Under the pieces are notes generated by a model. It made no database searches and was not told the origin of the DNA. It worked only from the letters and a program-made list of their open reading frames with translations. 64,000 bases of DNA from Burkholderia sp052045245. Lineage in GTDB: Bacteria; Pseudomonadota; Gammaproteobacteria; Burkholderiales; Burkholderiaceae. The translations under genes were made by a program, and so were the position numbers. The number at the start of each line of letters is the position of its first letter. Positions within the stretch are counted from its first letter, which is position 1. Below, piece by piece: positions 8,605 to 17,742 of this stretch. The DNA is taken from the NCBI RefSeq assembly GCF_052045245.1, contig NZ_JBQEON010000017.1, positions 62,001-126,000 of the forward strand, read 5' to 3'.

Positions 8605-9237
8605 CTATGCAGCGGTCAACCCATGCCGGATCGCATACCGAATTACGTCGGCGTTGTTCTCGAGACCGAGCTTCTGCATCATCCGCATCTTGTGTGTACT
8701 GATCGTTTTCGCACTGCGTGAGAATGCACCGGCGATTTCGTTGATACTGTTTCCCGCTACCAGCATCTGAAGCACCTGAAACTCTCGGTCGGACAGCACT
8801 TCGTGGGGCAGCTCATCGTCGCGATGGGTTTCGAAGACCATCAAGTCAATCATCTTCGGGTCGATGAAACGCCCCCCCGCTGCGAGCTTGCGAATCGCCG
8901 CAAGCAGCACGTCCGGATCGCTGCCCATCGTCAGAAAGCCGGTTGCGCCCGCGCGCAGCGCGCGCGATGCCACCTGCGCTTCGTCGTGAATGCTCAGCAC
9001 GAGCACCGGCAATGCGTGCTGCTCGGCGCGTACGCGCCGGATCAAATCGACACCGTTGACTCCGGGCATCGTCATGTCGAGCAACAGCAGGTCGACGGCG
9101 CACGTACGCAGTCTGTCAACCACCTCTGAACCTTGTGTCGCTTCCGCCGCGACGACGATGTCGTTCGTCGTCTCGATGATCTGCCTGAGCCCGCAACGGA
9201 CGATCGCGTGATCGTCGGCAATAAGTATCCTGATCAT
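8605..9237 (-). CDS. NarL/FixJ-type response regulator with altered receiver
   Basis: This 210-residue protein has a receiver domain (residues 1-120) and a LuxR-type helix-turn-helix (about 145-205, with LSDREFQVLQMLVAGNSINEIA). The acidic pair D8/D9 and the phospho-acceptor D54 (LLLLDMTMPG) are present. The usual lysine of the GYLxK motif is replaced by methionine (GFLTM, residue 104). Start is ATG at 9237, 3 nt after the small gene's stop, so the two are surely co-transcribed. No histidine kinase is nearby. The domain layout is that of RcsB/UvrY/BvgA-type regulators, and it is a candidate binder of the shared inverted-repeat motif. Confidence 0.9.
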   Translation of the reverse strand: MIRILIADDHAIVRCGLRQIIETTNDIVVAAEATQGSEVVDRLRTCAVDLLLLDMTMPGVNGVDLIRRVRAEQHALPVLVLSIHDEAQVASRALRAGATGFLTMGSDPDVLLAAIRKLAAGGRFIDPKMIDLMVFETHRDDELPHEVLSDREFQVLQMLVAGNSINEIAGAFSRSAKTISTHKMRMMQKLGLENNADVIRYAIRHGLTAA

Positions 9238-9240
9238 GTG

Positions 9241-9561
9241 TTACGGCATCAAGCGACGGGGCACGCTCGCGGATTCGAGCGCTGCTAACAGGATATTGGC
9301 CCGATTCAGCAACGTGGCGCGATATTCAGGTGGCGTCGCGACATCATCTGGGCGTGCCATGACGTTCTCGACGCCGCGCCGGAGCATATTCGCCGCGGCG
9401 CAACGTTGCGTAACGCTCAGTTGCGCCAACATCGCCTTGACGAACTGCATCTGAGCCAGCAGCTCGGCACCGAGGCGCGACACCGCGTCGCCACTCGAGC
9501 GTATCTGATCCAATGCTGCATTCGGCAGAATGTCTGCAAAACTCGTTGCCAGTGCTTTCAT
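9241..9561 (-). CDS. MCP-linked small protein, copy A (unknown family)
   Basis: This is a 106-residue protein, predicted mostly helical, with no signal peptide or membrane helix. I do not recognise the family. It is clearly homologous to the protein at 17743-18051: over a 74-residue hand alignment from SGDAVSRLG to LLAAL I count 33 identities, including DDVA, a conserved Tyr, TLL and NxLLAAL. The ATG overlaps the stop of the decayed MCP upstream as TGATG, the classic sign of translational coupling. A response regulator follows after 3 nt. It appears intact although its MCP partner is broken. Confidence 0.8.
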   Translation of the reverse strand: MKALATSFADILPNAALDQIRSSGDAVSRLGAELLAQMQFVKAMLAQLSVTQRCAAANMLRRGVENVMARPDDVATPPEYRATLLNRANILLAALESASVPRRLMP

Positions 9562-10090
9562 CAAAATGTCTCCCACTCGTGGACCGTCGAGTTTTTCGCT
9601 TCGCAGTCGCAACGATTCGCTCCCCGTCAGATTTCTTCGAACCTGCTTTCAACTTTGCCGATACAACCGATAAGCTGTGGCCGGAACTACGCTGCGTGCT
9701 TTTCGGCAATCTGTTTGGCACTGCGACAGTTTCAGTATCCGCAAACTTGAACGCCGACACAGCTTCCTTCACGTGCGTGCCTCGCCTGGTCTTCGAGCGA
9801 ATGCGCCGCGGATGCCTGCTCGACCAGAGCCGCATTCTGTTGTGTAACGTCGTCCATCTGGCGGACCGCCTGATTTAACCGATCAGTTCCTTGATCTCTT
9901 TCGCTGCGGCAGCAGAGCGTTGGGCAAGGCGACGCACCTCACTCGCAACGACGGCAAAGCGTCGACCCTCCTCGCCATCACGGGCCGTTTCCACCGCTAC
10001 GTTCAGCGCGACGTTATTGGTCTGGAACGCGATACCGTCGATTACTCCAGTGATTTCCGAAATCCTGATCGAACGATCAATTTCAACTTG
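9561..10090 (-). pseudogene. Decayed MCP gene
   Basis: The minus strand encodes MCP signalling-domain pieces: ISEITGVIDGIAFQTN through AAAAKEIKELIG, then a stop. In another frame the line resumes with NQAVRQMDDVTQQNAALVEQ, shifts again to KEAVSAFKFADTETV, and ends with HEWETF. Compared with MCP2, about 50-60 residues between KELIG and NQAV are missing, and the whole sensor, membrane and HAMP part is gone. The C-terminal pentapeptide and the coupled start of the downstream small gene survive. Confidence 0.85.
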
Positions 10091-10173
10091 ATGCAAGGCT
10101 CCGAGCGCTAGTTCCGGCTCAAGAACAACACGCCGACGAAACTGCAATCGACAATCACCACGTACCGCACCAA

Positions 10174-10512
10174 CTAATCCGGCGAACCTACGGCGAGCAG
10201 CGGCGCAGTTTGCCCGCTGATCAGCAGCGCGTTGTCCGCTGCGAATCCCATCACGAACGAGGAAGCATCAGGGCAAATTTCCCTCGGTTCCTCCGACACG
10301 AACAGACACTTGAGTCCTGCCGCGACCACCGGCATGGCGAGTTCCGTGGACGCGATGTGCAGCCCTGGCCGCCGAACGCCCACAAAAAGCGTGATGACGC
10401 CCGTTAGGCGCTCGACCCAGTCTGCGGGACGAAAGACTTGTGGGTGTCGTGTGAGCCCCTTGATCAAATAGCCGGGAATCTGGCCATGCGTTGCGAGATG
10501 GATGCGGTCCAT
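10174..10512 (-). CDS. DUF3579 family protein
   Basis: This 112-residue cytoplasmic protein matches the DUF3579 pattern: IKGLTRHPQVFRPADWVERL near the start, then a segment with LKCLFVSEEPREICP and FVMGFAADNAL. Family members are widespread in beta-proteobacteria as single-domain proteins of about 100 residues without a known biochemical role. It lies directly upstream of the decayed MCP and in the same orientation, so it may be the first gene of that transcript. Function is unknown. Confidence 0.75.
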   Translation of the reverse strand: MDRIHLATHGQIPGYLIKGLTRHPQVFRPADWVERLTGVITLFVGVRRPGLHIASTELAMPVVAAGLKCLFVSEEPREICPDASSFVMGFAADNALLISGQTAPLLAVGSPD

Positions 10513-11070
10513 GTGTGCGCTGCGTGGGCGAACTCAATGCCGAGCCTCTACAGAGCAGTAACCGTGCCAGCGCGCCGGCGTCTCGAACTAACCGCAGTCC
10601 ATTGATTTGTTTGTTATTTTGCGCAACGCCGCCCTCCGCAAGCCCATGCCATTCCGAAAATTCAGAATCGACACGAGCAACAGGCTGAAATTTCGGCCTA
10701 CCGCAAGCGATCGCCCCCATCCCTGCTACATGACCGTTAAGCGCATGGGAAGAGTCGTACTTGGAATTTTGTCTGGAACGAAACCGATCGTTCGCGGAAG
10801 TTGGATCACTGCAATGTGGGGCGCGAGCCATCAAGATTGGCTTGCCAGGCCGCGCCGCCGGTTTTGGCCTGTTAAGGACTTCCCTTCGTGATTTTCAATC
10901 GATCCCTACACGACTAGCCCTGAACCAAACCTCGCCGTTTTCCGTTAACCCGCCTGAATGGACTATTAGCGGAGATGCCCGCTACCCGGCATCGCAAACG
11001 TTTGTAATTGCGTCAATTTTCGCCAGCCCATCCATTCCAGCCACGGCGTCATCAACGGAACAAAAACGAT
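10513..11070. other. Intergenic region upstream of lyase gene
   Basis: No gene is supported here. Short frames exist in several directions, but none has a ribosome site or recognisable protein. It presumably carries the promoters for the divergent DUF3579 and lyase genes. Confidence 0.5.
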
Positions 11071-13305
11071 ATGGAAAAATGCAAGCCAACTGATCTCACT
11101 GCAGGCCTTTCACGCCGCACCTTTCTCCACGGTCTCGGCGCGCTCGTGCTGAGCGCATGCGGCGGCGGGGGCGGCAGCGCCGGGGAAGCAGCCGTGAGCG
11201 GCGCCGCGGCTTCGTCGACGGCAACGATCAAGGCGGCCAGCCTCGTGCTCCCGCAGGCTGCAACCGGCAAAGGCGGCGTGACGACGAGCGACGCGTTCGT
11301 CCACCCGGGTCTGCTGCACACGCTGGCCGACTTCGATCGCATGGCGCAGAAAGTCGCCGCGCAGGCGCAGCCCTGGTACGCCGGCTTCCAGGCACTAACC
11401 GCCAACGGCCACACGCGCCTCACCTGGAGTCCAAGGCCGGCCGCTACAGTCAACCGCGGTGGTTCGGGACCGCAAAACTATCCGCAGCTCTATGGCGACA
11501 TCGCTGCCGCCTACGCTTGCGCGCTCTACTGGAAGGTCACCGGCGACACGGCATACGCCGACAAGGCCGTGTCGATCATGAACGCATGGTCCTCGACGCT
11601 GCAAAACCTCGCCGGGGACACCAACGTCGACCTCGCCGCAGGCATCTACGGCTACGAGTTCGCGATCGTCGGCGAGATCATGCGCAGCTACCCGGGCTTG
11701 ACTGCCGGCAATCTCTCGGCGTTCCAGTCGATGATGACCAACTGCTTCTACCCCATCAACATCGACTTCCTGAACCGCCACAACAACACCGACTACACGC
11801 ATTACTGGGCCAACTGGGATCTCTGCAGCATGGCCTCGATTATGGCGATCGGCGTGCTGACCGACGACCACGCGATGTTCGACGAGGCGGTCAATTATTA
11901 CCTGAGCGGGCTCGGCAACGGCGCGATCGCGCAGGCGGTCTACTACCTGCACCCAGGCTACCTCGGACAGTGGCAGGAGAGCGGGCGCGACCAGGGTCAC
12001 AACAACCTCGGCATCGGGCTCTGCGGCGTCATCTGCGAGATGGCCTGGAACCAGGGCATCGATCTCTACGGCCACGACAACAACCGATTCCTGGCCGGCG
12101 CCGAGTACGTGGCGAAGGCCAACCTCAAGCAATCCGACGGGACCTTCCTCACGGTGCCGTACGAGCGCTACGCGAACGTCGACGTGGTACAGCCGGGCTT
12201 TTCAACGGCCGCGCAAGGCGACACCCGTCCCATCTGGGCGCTCATCTACAACCACTACGTCAATCGCAAGGGGCTGGCCGCGCCGTGGTCCGAGAAGTTC
12301 GCGCTCGCGATCGAACCCGAGGGCGGCGGCGGCTCGTACGGCACGTCGAGCGGCGGCTACGATCAGCTCGGCTACGGCACGCTCGCATTTACGCGCGATC
12401 CGGTGACGCCGGCCGCCGCGCCGAGCGGCGTGACGGCCTGGCCGGCGGCAGGCGAGATGGTGCTGTCCTGGTGGGGCGTGGCGCATGGCACGAGCTACAA
12501 CGTCAAGCGCTCGGCGAGCTCGGGCGGCCCGTACACAATGGTCGCGAGCGGCATCACCGATCCGCTCACCTATACCGACAGCCCAACCTCGGGTACGTGG
12601 TACTACGTCGTCAGTGCGGTAACGGCGTCGGGCGAGGGCGCCAACTCGAGCGAGGTCGTCGCGGTGACGGCCGTCCAGCCGCACACCTTCCTGACCTTCG
12701 ACGAAGCCAGCGGCACGAGCGCCGCAGACGCGACCGGCAACGGCCATACGGGAACACTCGTCGGCGGCGCGTCACGCACGGCCGGCAAGTCGGGCAATGC
12801 GGTACTGCTGGATGGCTCGACCGGCTATGTCAGCTTGCCGAACGACATCGTCGAAGACATCTCGGATTTCACGGTCGCTGCCTGGGTGTACCGGAATTCG
12901 AGTGCAACGAAGCAATCGGAGCGTATCTTCGACTTCGGGTCCGGCACGGGTCGCTATATGTTTCTCAGCCCCAATAGCGGAGGCACGATACGATTCGCGA
13001 TTACGCTCAACGGCTATCACAACGAGCGCAATCTCAAAGGCACCGCACCGCTGCCGAGCAGCCAATGGACTCACGTGGCGATTACCCTCTCGGGGACAAC
13101 GCTCACGCTCTACGTCAACGGCAGCCAGGCTGGTCAGACGAATGACGTCGCATTCACGCCGTGGCGCCTCGGTCCGACCGCACAGAACTGGATCGGGCGC
13201 TCGCAATTCCAAGCCGATCCCTACTTCAACGGCGCAATCGACGAATTCCGGATCTATCGCGGTGCCTTGCCGGCAGATCAGATAGCGGCGCTGGCGCAAG
13301 GCTGA
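11071..13305 (+). CDS. Secreted alginate-lyase-like lipoprotein with FN3 and LamG domains
   Basis: This protein of about 744 residues starts at MEKCKPTDL. It has a Tat-type signal (LSRRTFLHGLGALVLSACGG) whose lipobox cysteine suggests export folded and lipid anchoring. Next comes a helical alginate-lyase superfamily domain (about residues 60-440) with conserved stretches HYWANWDLCS and ESGRDQGHNNLG. A fibronectin type III domain follows (about 450-535, APSGVTAWPAAGEM), then a C-terminal concanavalin-like LamG fold (about 545-740). Family members cleave uronic-acid polysaccharides by beta-elimination; the actual substrate is not known. It may remodel exopolysaccharide made by the operon at 23633. 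Confidence 0.85.
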   Translation: MEKCKPTDLTAGLSRRTFLHGLGALVLSACGGGGGSAGEAAVSGAAASSTATIKAASLVLPQAATGKGGVTTSDAFVHPGLLHTLADFDRMAQKVAAQAQPWYAGFQALTANGHTRLTWSPRPAATVNRGGSGPQNYPQLYGDIAAAYACALYWKVTGDTAYADKAVSIMNAWSSTLQNLAGDTNVDLAAGIYGYEFAIVGEIMRSYPGLTAGNLSAFQSMMTNCFYPINIDFLNRHNNTDYTHYWANWDLCSMASIMAIGVLTDDHAMFDEAVNYYLSGLGNGAIAQAVYYLHPGYLGQWQESGRDQGHNNLGIGLCGVICEMAWNQGIDLYGHDNNRFLAGAEYVAKANLKQSDGTFLTVPYERYANVDVVQPGFSTAAQGDTRPIWALIYNHYVNRKGLAAPWSEKFALAIEPEGGGGSYGTSSGGYDQLGYGTLAFTRDPVTPAAAPSGVTAWPAAGEMVLSWWGVAHGTSYNVKRSASSGGPYTMVASGITDPLTYTDSPTSGTWYYVVSAVTASGEGANSSEVVAVTAVQPHTFLTFDEASGTSAADATGNGHTGTLVGGASRTAGKSGNAVLLDGSTGYVSLPNDIVEDISDFTVAAWVYRNSSATKQSERIFDFGSGTGRYMFLSPNSGGTIRFAITLNGYHNERNLKGTAPLPSSQWTHVAITLSGTTLTLYVNGSQAGQTNDVAFTPWRLGPTAQNWIGRSQFQADPYFNGAIDEFRIYRGALPADQIAALAQG

Positions 13306-13597
13306 CCGTCGTCGGCGGCGTCACGTTCCGGACAACATCGTCTCGGCCCGCGCCCATAGGGCGCGGCGGCCGTGATTCGTTCCAAAGCCGCCGTTGAATA
13401 GGGTGCCGGTGTACCCGCAGTGCGTGCACGTCCCCACTGGCCGGTATCTGACGCCAAGCCGTACACGTGCGGTCCAGAATTCGGACTGCTTCATGCTGTC
13501 GATCCTGGTTAGCAAGGATCCCGCACATCTGAATGGACAATCACGGCGACGGCGACCGCTTCGGTCAGCCGAACGCGGGCGCGTTGTCGCCCTTCTC

Positions 13598-14269
13598 TCA
13601 CAAGGCGAGGTTCCATTCAGGTTTCGACACATCCAGATCCACAAGGCGATGATTGATCACGTAGGACGTAATTTCGGCGTTGTTGCGCAACTTCATTTTT
13701 TTGAGCAGTCGCGTGCGGTAGGCGCTCACCGTTTTCACCGACAGAGACAGCACGCTTGCAATCTCTGTCAGGCGCATGCCCGACGCGAGCATGCACATGG
13801 TCTGGTATTCCCGGTCCGAAAGCGATTCATGCGCCCGCTGCTCGCTATCGCCCAGTACGTGATCAGCGAGCGCTTCGGCCATCGATGGACTGACATATCT
13901 GCGACCTGCAGCGACTTGCCGGATAGCAGCGAAAAGCTGCCCTGCCTCGGCTGTTTTCGACAGATAGCCGGCGGCACCCGATTTCAACGCACGTACAGCG
14001 TACTGGTCGTCGGAATGCATCGAGAACATCAGGACAGGAATGTTCGGCGCCTTGCGTTTCAAGCGTCCCAGTACCTCGATACCATTCATGTCCGGTAGTG
14101 AGATATCGAGCAGGATCACGGTGTAAGGTCGTTTCAGGACCACCGCGAGTGCTTCCGCTCCGGTCGTTGCTTCGGTGACCTCGGTGGCACAACCGCAACT
14201 GATGAGCAATTGTGCGAGGCTCTGGCGCACGACCGGATGGTCGTCGACAAGCAGGACGTGCATGCTCAT
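13598..14269 (-). CDS. NarL/FixJ-type response regulator
   Basis: This 223-residue two-component response regulator has a complete receiver: D9/D10 in VDDH, phospho-acceptor D55 in VILLDISLPD, and K105 in GYLSK. A C-terminal LuxR-type DNA-binding domain (about 150-210, LSDREYQTMCMLASGMRLTEIA) follows. Start may be at residue 3 (MHVLLVDDH). It is an orphan with no kinase gene nearby. Unlike the regulator at 8605, its receiver keeps every key residue, so it is the more conventional phospho-switch of the two and another candidate for binding the shared motif. Confidence 0.92.
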   Translation of the reverse strand: MSMHVLLVDDHPVVRQSLAQLLISCGCATEVTEATTGAEALAVVLKRPYTVILLDISLPDMNGIEVLGRLKRKAPNIPVLMFSMHSDDQYAVRALKSGAAGYLSKTAEAGQLFAAIRQVAAGRRYVSPSMAEALADHVLGDSEQRAHESLSDREYQTMCMLASGMRLTEIASVLSLSVKTVSAYRTRLLKKMKLRNNAEITSYVINHRLVDLDVSKPEWNLAL

Positions 14270-14421
14270 CGCGGATAGCCTGCCGCGCCCACAGAAAGTG
14301 CGCCATCATTCGCGGGATGGGAGATTACCTTGTGCTGGTTATGCTGCCCTCGGCAGTATAGGTCGCACAACGCGCAACGTAGCATGACGGTCTTTGGCAT
14401 ATCAGCGACATGAGGCCTTCA

Positions 14422-14856
14422 TTATCGGTACGCCGGAGCGCGGTGGCGTCGCCCTTTGTGATGATCGCGCTCACGATCATACGAGTTGGTTCGCGACACA
14501 TGGCCGCCCAGCGCCGTACCGGCACCACCGCCGATGGCGGCGCCCACGATACTGCCCGTGCGACCGCCCATTGCATTGCCGGCTGCAGCGCCCGCTCCCC
14601 CCCCAAGTGCGCCGCCTACAATGGCGCCCGTCCGCTCGCGACGGCTTGAGGTTACTGCGCCAGCGGCACCACCGCCGACCGCTCCCCCTATTACCGCTCC
14701 CGTGTTTCCACCGAGAGCACTCCCTACCGCCGCGCCAGCCGCCCCACCTAATGCACCACCCAACGCGTTCTTCACGTCATCAGCCATTGCCAGTCGGGGC
14801 GTCGACAAACTGATTGCCATTGCCGCGAGAATGGGGAGATAGTAATTGCTTTTCAC
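14422..14856 (-). CDS. Glycine-zipper protein, exported
   Basis: The product has about 144 residues. A GTG start at 14856 follows a weak ribosome site (AAGGTAAA) and gives a clear signal peptide ending LAMA. The mature part is almost entirely glycine-zipper repeats (GGALGGAAGAAVGSALGG and similar) with interspersed R/N-T-G motifs, then a basic, His-rich tail. Such proteins insert into membranes or form pores and surface antigens, but specific roles vary. An in-frame extension to 15081 contains no signal sequence and was rejected. A copy of the shared motif lies about 470 bp upstream. Confidence 0.75.
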   Translation of the reverse strand: MKSNYYLPILAAMAISLSTPRLAMADDVKNALGGALGGAAGAAVGSALGGNTGAVIGGAVGGGAAGAVTSSRRERTGAIVGGALGGGAGAAAGNAMGGRTGSIVGAAIGGGAGTALGGHVSRTNSYDRERDHHKGRRHRAPAYR

Positions 14857-15149
14857 CTGAGGTTTACCTTGCTGTTTCAAGAGAAATATGTGAGGCCGTG
14901 AACGCGCGCGCGAACACATAGACCTCGTTCGTTTCAATCCGGGTTCGCACCTTCGCAATGAAAAGTGTGCAAAGTTGCAATGGCAGACCATGGCGATGGG
15001 GCGATACGGTAACGATTCGCAACTGAGCTTTGACCGATACGTGCTCCTACGCTTTTCGTTCGATCCGGCTATTTGTCGCACACGTTAAGCGCCGCCCTAC
15101 GGCAATGAATATTTGTCTCGCCATGTCTGGCGCGGCCCATGTGAAAAAG

Positions 15150-15173
15150 CCGCGTCACGCGGACGTGACGCGG
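15150..15173 (-). terminator. Intrinsic terminator (minus strand)
   Basis: The 10-bp perfect arms CCGCGTCACG and CGTGACGCGG flank a 4-nt loop. Read on the minus strand the hairpin is followed by CTTTTTC. It would end transcription of the MCP3/small protein/GGDEF-EAL operon about 490 bp after its last stop codon. Confidence 0.65.
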
Positions 15174-15220
15174 AAACTCCACCGCTTCCGGGAATACGTT
15201 CGGTGGAGAGAGAGACGAAG

Positions 15221-15715
15221 ATGAAGCACAACAAGGAAATCGCTCAATTTCCCGAAATCCAGGTCGTATTTGCATTGGATCGCAATATACCTTGCGAGTC
15301 GCAGTCGGTCCTAGCCCGATATCTGTCGGAAATTCCTGAAAATTTTATCGGCACAATTCCCATGTTCGGCCAACCAGGTGTTGATGGGGCAAGGCCTGGC
15401 CAGCTGAGCTGGCAGCTACGCGCATCGATGCGTTTGAGTCAACTAGCAGGCGTGCATGTTCGTCGGAGAGCACGTCCTCCATGTCGAGTGCGACCCGATG
15501 CGCTTATCACGGAAGGTCAGGCCCACGTTGCGCGCCGCCAACCCCGCTGTACCCGGTTGGCCGGGACACGCAGCGACCGATTGCCCGAAGAACGTCGGTG
15601 GATGATCCGGTATCGTCGTTCCGGACCAGGCGATCAAGCCATGGCGGCCGTCGCAGGGCAAGGTCAGCCGGCCGTTGCGCTCGGGTTGAGATACCTGGGC
15701 AGTGTTGTCATGTGA
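15221..15715 (+). CDS. Doubtful ORF, unknown
   Basis: An ATG at 15221 follows a purine-rich stretch (GGAGAGAGAGACGAAG), and the first ~55 codons have lower GC than the neighbours and read plausibly (MKHNKEIAQFPEIQVVFA). After about 15400 the frame becomes Arg/Pro-rich and shadow-like. It overlaps shared motif c and the end of the GGDEF/EAL gene. It may be a truncated old gene or no gene at all. No other feature was found in 14857-15663 beyond the terminator and motif c. Confidence 0.2.
   Translation: MKHNKEIAQFPEIQVVFALDRNIPCESQSVLARYLSEIPENFIGTIPMFGQPGVDGARPGQLSWQLRASMRLSQLAGVHVRRRARPPCRVRPDALITEGQAHVARRQPRCTRLAGTRSDRLPEERRWMIRYRRSGPGDQAMAAVAGQGQPAVALGLRYLGSVVM
15324..15345 (+). promoter_or_regulatory. 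Shared motif, copy c (upstream of glycine-zipper gene)
   Basis: The core reads TGTCGGAAATTCCTGAAAAT. It is the most divergent of the six copies in its left half but keeps TGT, GG and TTCCTGAAA. Confidence 0.5.
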
Positions 15716-17739
15716 GGTTTCGGTAGCGGCCTGCTATACAGGAATCCCTGCGCGAATTCACATCCGTTGTCTGCGAGAAATACCGCCTGTTCAGCTGTCT
15801 CGACACCCTCCGCCACCACTTGCTGCCCGAGGCATCGCGCAATGGACAGAATGGCCTTGACGAGTTCCGCGTCGCGCTGGTCCGCAGTCATCTTCTGAAC
15901 GAACGACCTGTCGATCTTGAGCACGTCAATAGGAAATCTGGTCAGATAGCTGAGCGCCGAATAGCCCGTGCCGAAATCGTCGATAGCGATTGAAAGCCCC
16001 ATGGATTTGAACGCCGACAGCGTATTCATGATCGTCTCGCCCTCCTCCAGCAGCACGCTTTCCGTGATTTCCAGCTCCAGCCATTCAGGGCGGCAGCCGG
16101 TTTCTTCGAGGATGCGAGTCACCATCTGGACCAGATCATCACACTGAAACTGTCTGGCCGACAGGTTGACCGCGACCTTGTGGCGCTCTGCGCACCTGGC
16201 GTTCCACTCGGCGGCTGCACGACAGGCCTCGCGAAGTACCCACATGCCCAACTCGTTGATCAGGCCGGTCTCCTCCGCAATCGGAATGAATTTGTTCGGC
16301 GGGACAAGGCCGCCGGGACGTCGCCATCTGAGCAGGGCCTCCGAGCCTATCACCTCGTGAGCACGGAACGACACTTTCGGCTGGTAGTGCAATTCGAGTT
16401 CGCCGCGCTTGACGGCGTAGCGAAGCTCCGACTCGAGCGCCAGGCGCGTGGCAGCATCGACCGTCAGCTCCTGCGAGTAGAAGCGGAAGCCTCGACGGCC
16501 GGAACGCTTGGCCAGGTACATCGCCGAATCCGCGTATTTCATCAAGTCGTCAGGTTCGACACTGTCGACCGGATACAGCGCAATTCCGATGCTGCACGAA
16601 ACAAACACCTCTCTCTCGCTCAGAACAAAGTGCCGGTCGAACCCGTCAATGATCTTTCGGGCGATGTCCTCCAGAACGCTACGGTCGCGACAGCCTGGCA
16701 GCAAGACCGTGAATTCATCGCCCCCGAGACGACTCACCGTATCGTCGGAGCGAACCATTGCGCGCAAGCGTGCGGCCGCCTGGCGCAGCAATTCGTCGCC
16801 TATGGCATGGCCCATCGTATCGTTGACACCCTTGAAACGGTCAATGTCAATCATCATCACGCCATGCAGTCTGTCCGGCGCGGACTCGGCGCCCGCGATC
16901 GTCTGCTGCAACCGCTCGTTGAACAGGACCCGGTTGGGCAGGGAAGTGAGCGGATCGTAGTAAACCATCCGATGCAGTTGCCGATCCATTTGTCCCAGCG
17001 CATCCAGCAATCGGCCGGTTTCGTCTCGTGTTGAGCCGGCGACGTCGTTGCCCAGTCTTCCGTCAGCAATACGGTTAGCCACGCGAAGCGCCTTATGCAA
17101 AGCCGCTGTCATGGTGCCCACGACGTACAGCCCGACCGCAAGAACGGTGAGCGAAATGGCTGCGGCAGTCCCAATGGCAAGCCATCGCACCCGCGTAACC
17201 ACGGCCAGGTTGTCCTGCGCTTTTCGCTCGGCCGTGTCCTGCACGTTTCGCTTCAGGTCTTGCAGGATGGCGAAAACGCGATCGGCATTGGCCCTGACCT
17301 GGAACCGGTTGATCTCCGCCGCGCCGCGAATGTCGTCGGCCTCGATCCTTGCCATCTGATGCATCATGCCGGCTCGCATGCGCGAATAGGCGTCCTTCAG
17401 GCTGGAGATCGACGCCAGCTGCTCCGGGCCGGCATTCGCGGCAAGATTGCTCAACGCTTTATCGATCGCAGCCAAGTGGTCTTCGTTTTCCTGCTCCCAT
17501 GACTCAATCGACCGGGGATCGCCAATGGCAATCATGCGAAGGATATTGATGTCGGACCGCGTGAGCAGACCATCGATCTCGCCGATCGTCGACATACCGC
17601 CAAGGTCCTGCTCAAACATTGCAGTCGACTGTGTGGTGGACTGATCGAGCTTGACCAGCAGAAACGCAGTCAGACACCCCATCGCGAGCATGAACAGGGC
17701 GATGACGGAAAAGAGCTTGTAGCGAACAGTCAACACCAC
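15664..17739 (-). CDS. Membrane GGDEF/EAL c-di-GMP enzyme
   Basis: This protein of 691 residues starts at GTG, 3 nt after the small gene's stop. An N-terminal membrane helix (about 8-28), a periplasmic helical sensor region (about 30-185), a second helix (about 187-210) and HAMP lead into GGDEF and EAL domains. The GGDEF motif is intact (RLGGDEFTVLLPG). The EAL domain keeps its catalytic set: SEALLRW, NLSARQFQ, ELEITESVLL and DDFGTGYSALSYL. Both synthesis and hydrolysis of cyclic di-GMP are therefore possible. Coupling to an upstream MCP and small protein suggests it is an output of that receptor. Confidence 0.92.
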   Translation of the reverse strand: MVLTVRYKLFSVIALFMLAMGCLTAFLLVKLDQSTTQSTAMFEQDLGGMSTIGEIDGLLTRSDINILRMIAIGDPRSIESWEQENEDHLAAIDKALSNLAANAGPEQLASISSLKDAYSRMRAGMMHQMARIEADDIRGAAEINRFQVRANADRVFAILQDLKRNVQDTAERKAQDNLAVVTRVRWLAIGTAAAISLTVLAVGLYVVGTMTAALHKALRVANRIADGRLGNDVAGSTRDETGRLLDALGQMDRQLHRMVYYDPLTSLPNRVLFNERLQQTIAGAESAPDRLHGVMMIDIDRFKGVNDTMGHAIGDELLRQAAARLRAMVRSDDTVSRLGGDEFTVLLPGCRDRSVLEDIARKIIDGFDRHFVLSEREVFVSCSIGIALYPVDSVEPDDLMKYADSAMYLAKRSGRRGFRFYSQELTVDAATRLALESELRYAVKRGELELHYQPKVSFRAHEVIGSEALLRWRRPGGLVPPNKFIPIAEETGLINELGMWVLREACRAAAEWNARCAERHKVAVNLSARQFQCDDLVQMVTRILEETGCRPEWLELEITESVLLEEGETIMNTLSAFKSMGLSIAIDDFGTGYSALSYLTRFPIDVLKIDRSFVQKMTADQRDAELVKAILSIARCLGQQVVAEGVETAEQAVFLADNGCEFAQGFLYSRPLPKPHMTTLPRYLNPSATAG

Positions 17740-17742
17740 GTC

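Noticed and set aside
15443..15661. Minus-strand ORF after the GGDEF/EAL gene, reading MPCDGRHGLIAWSGTTI
   Set aside because: It lies inside the probable 3' transcript of the operon but has no ribosome site and no recognisable motif.
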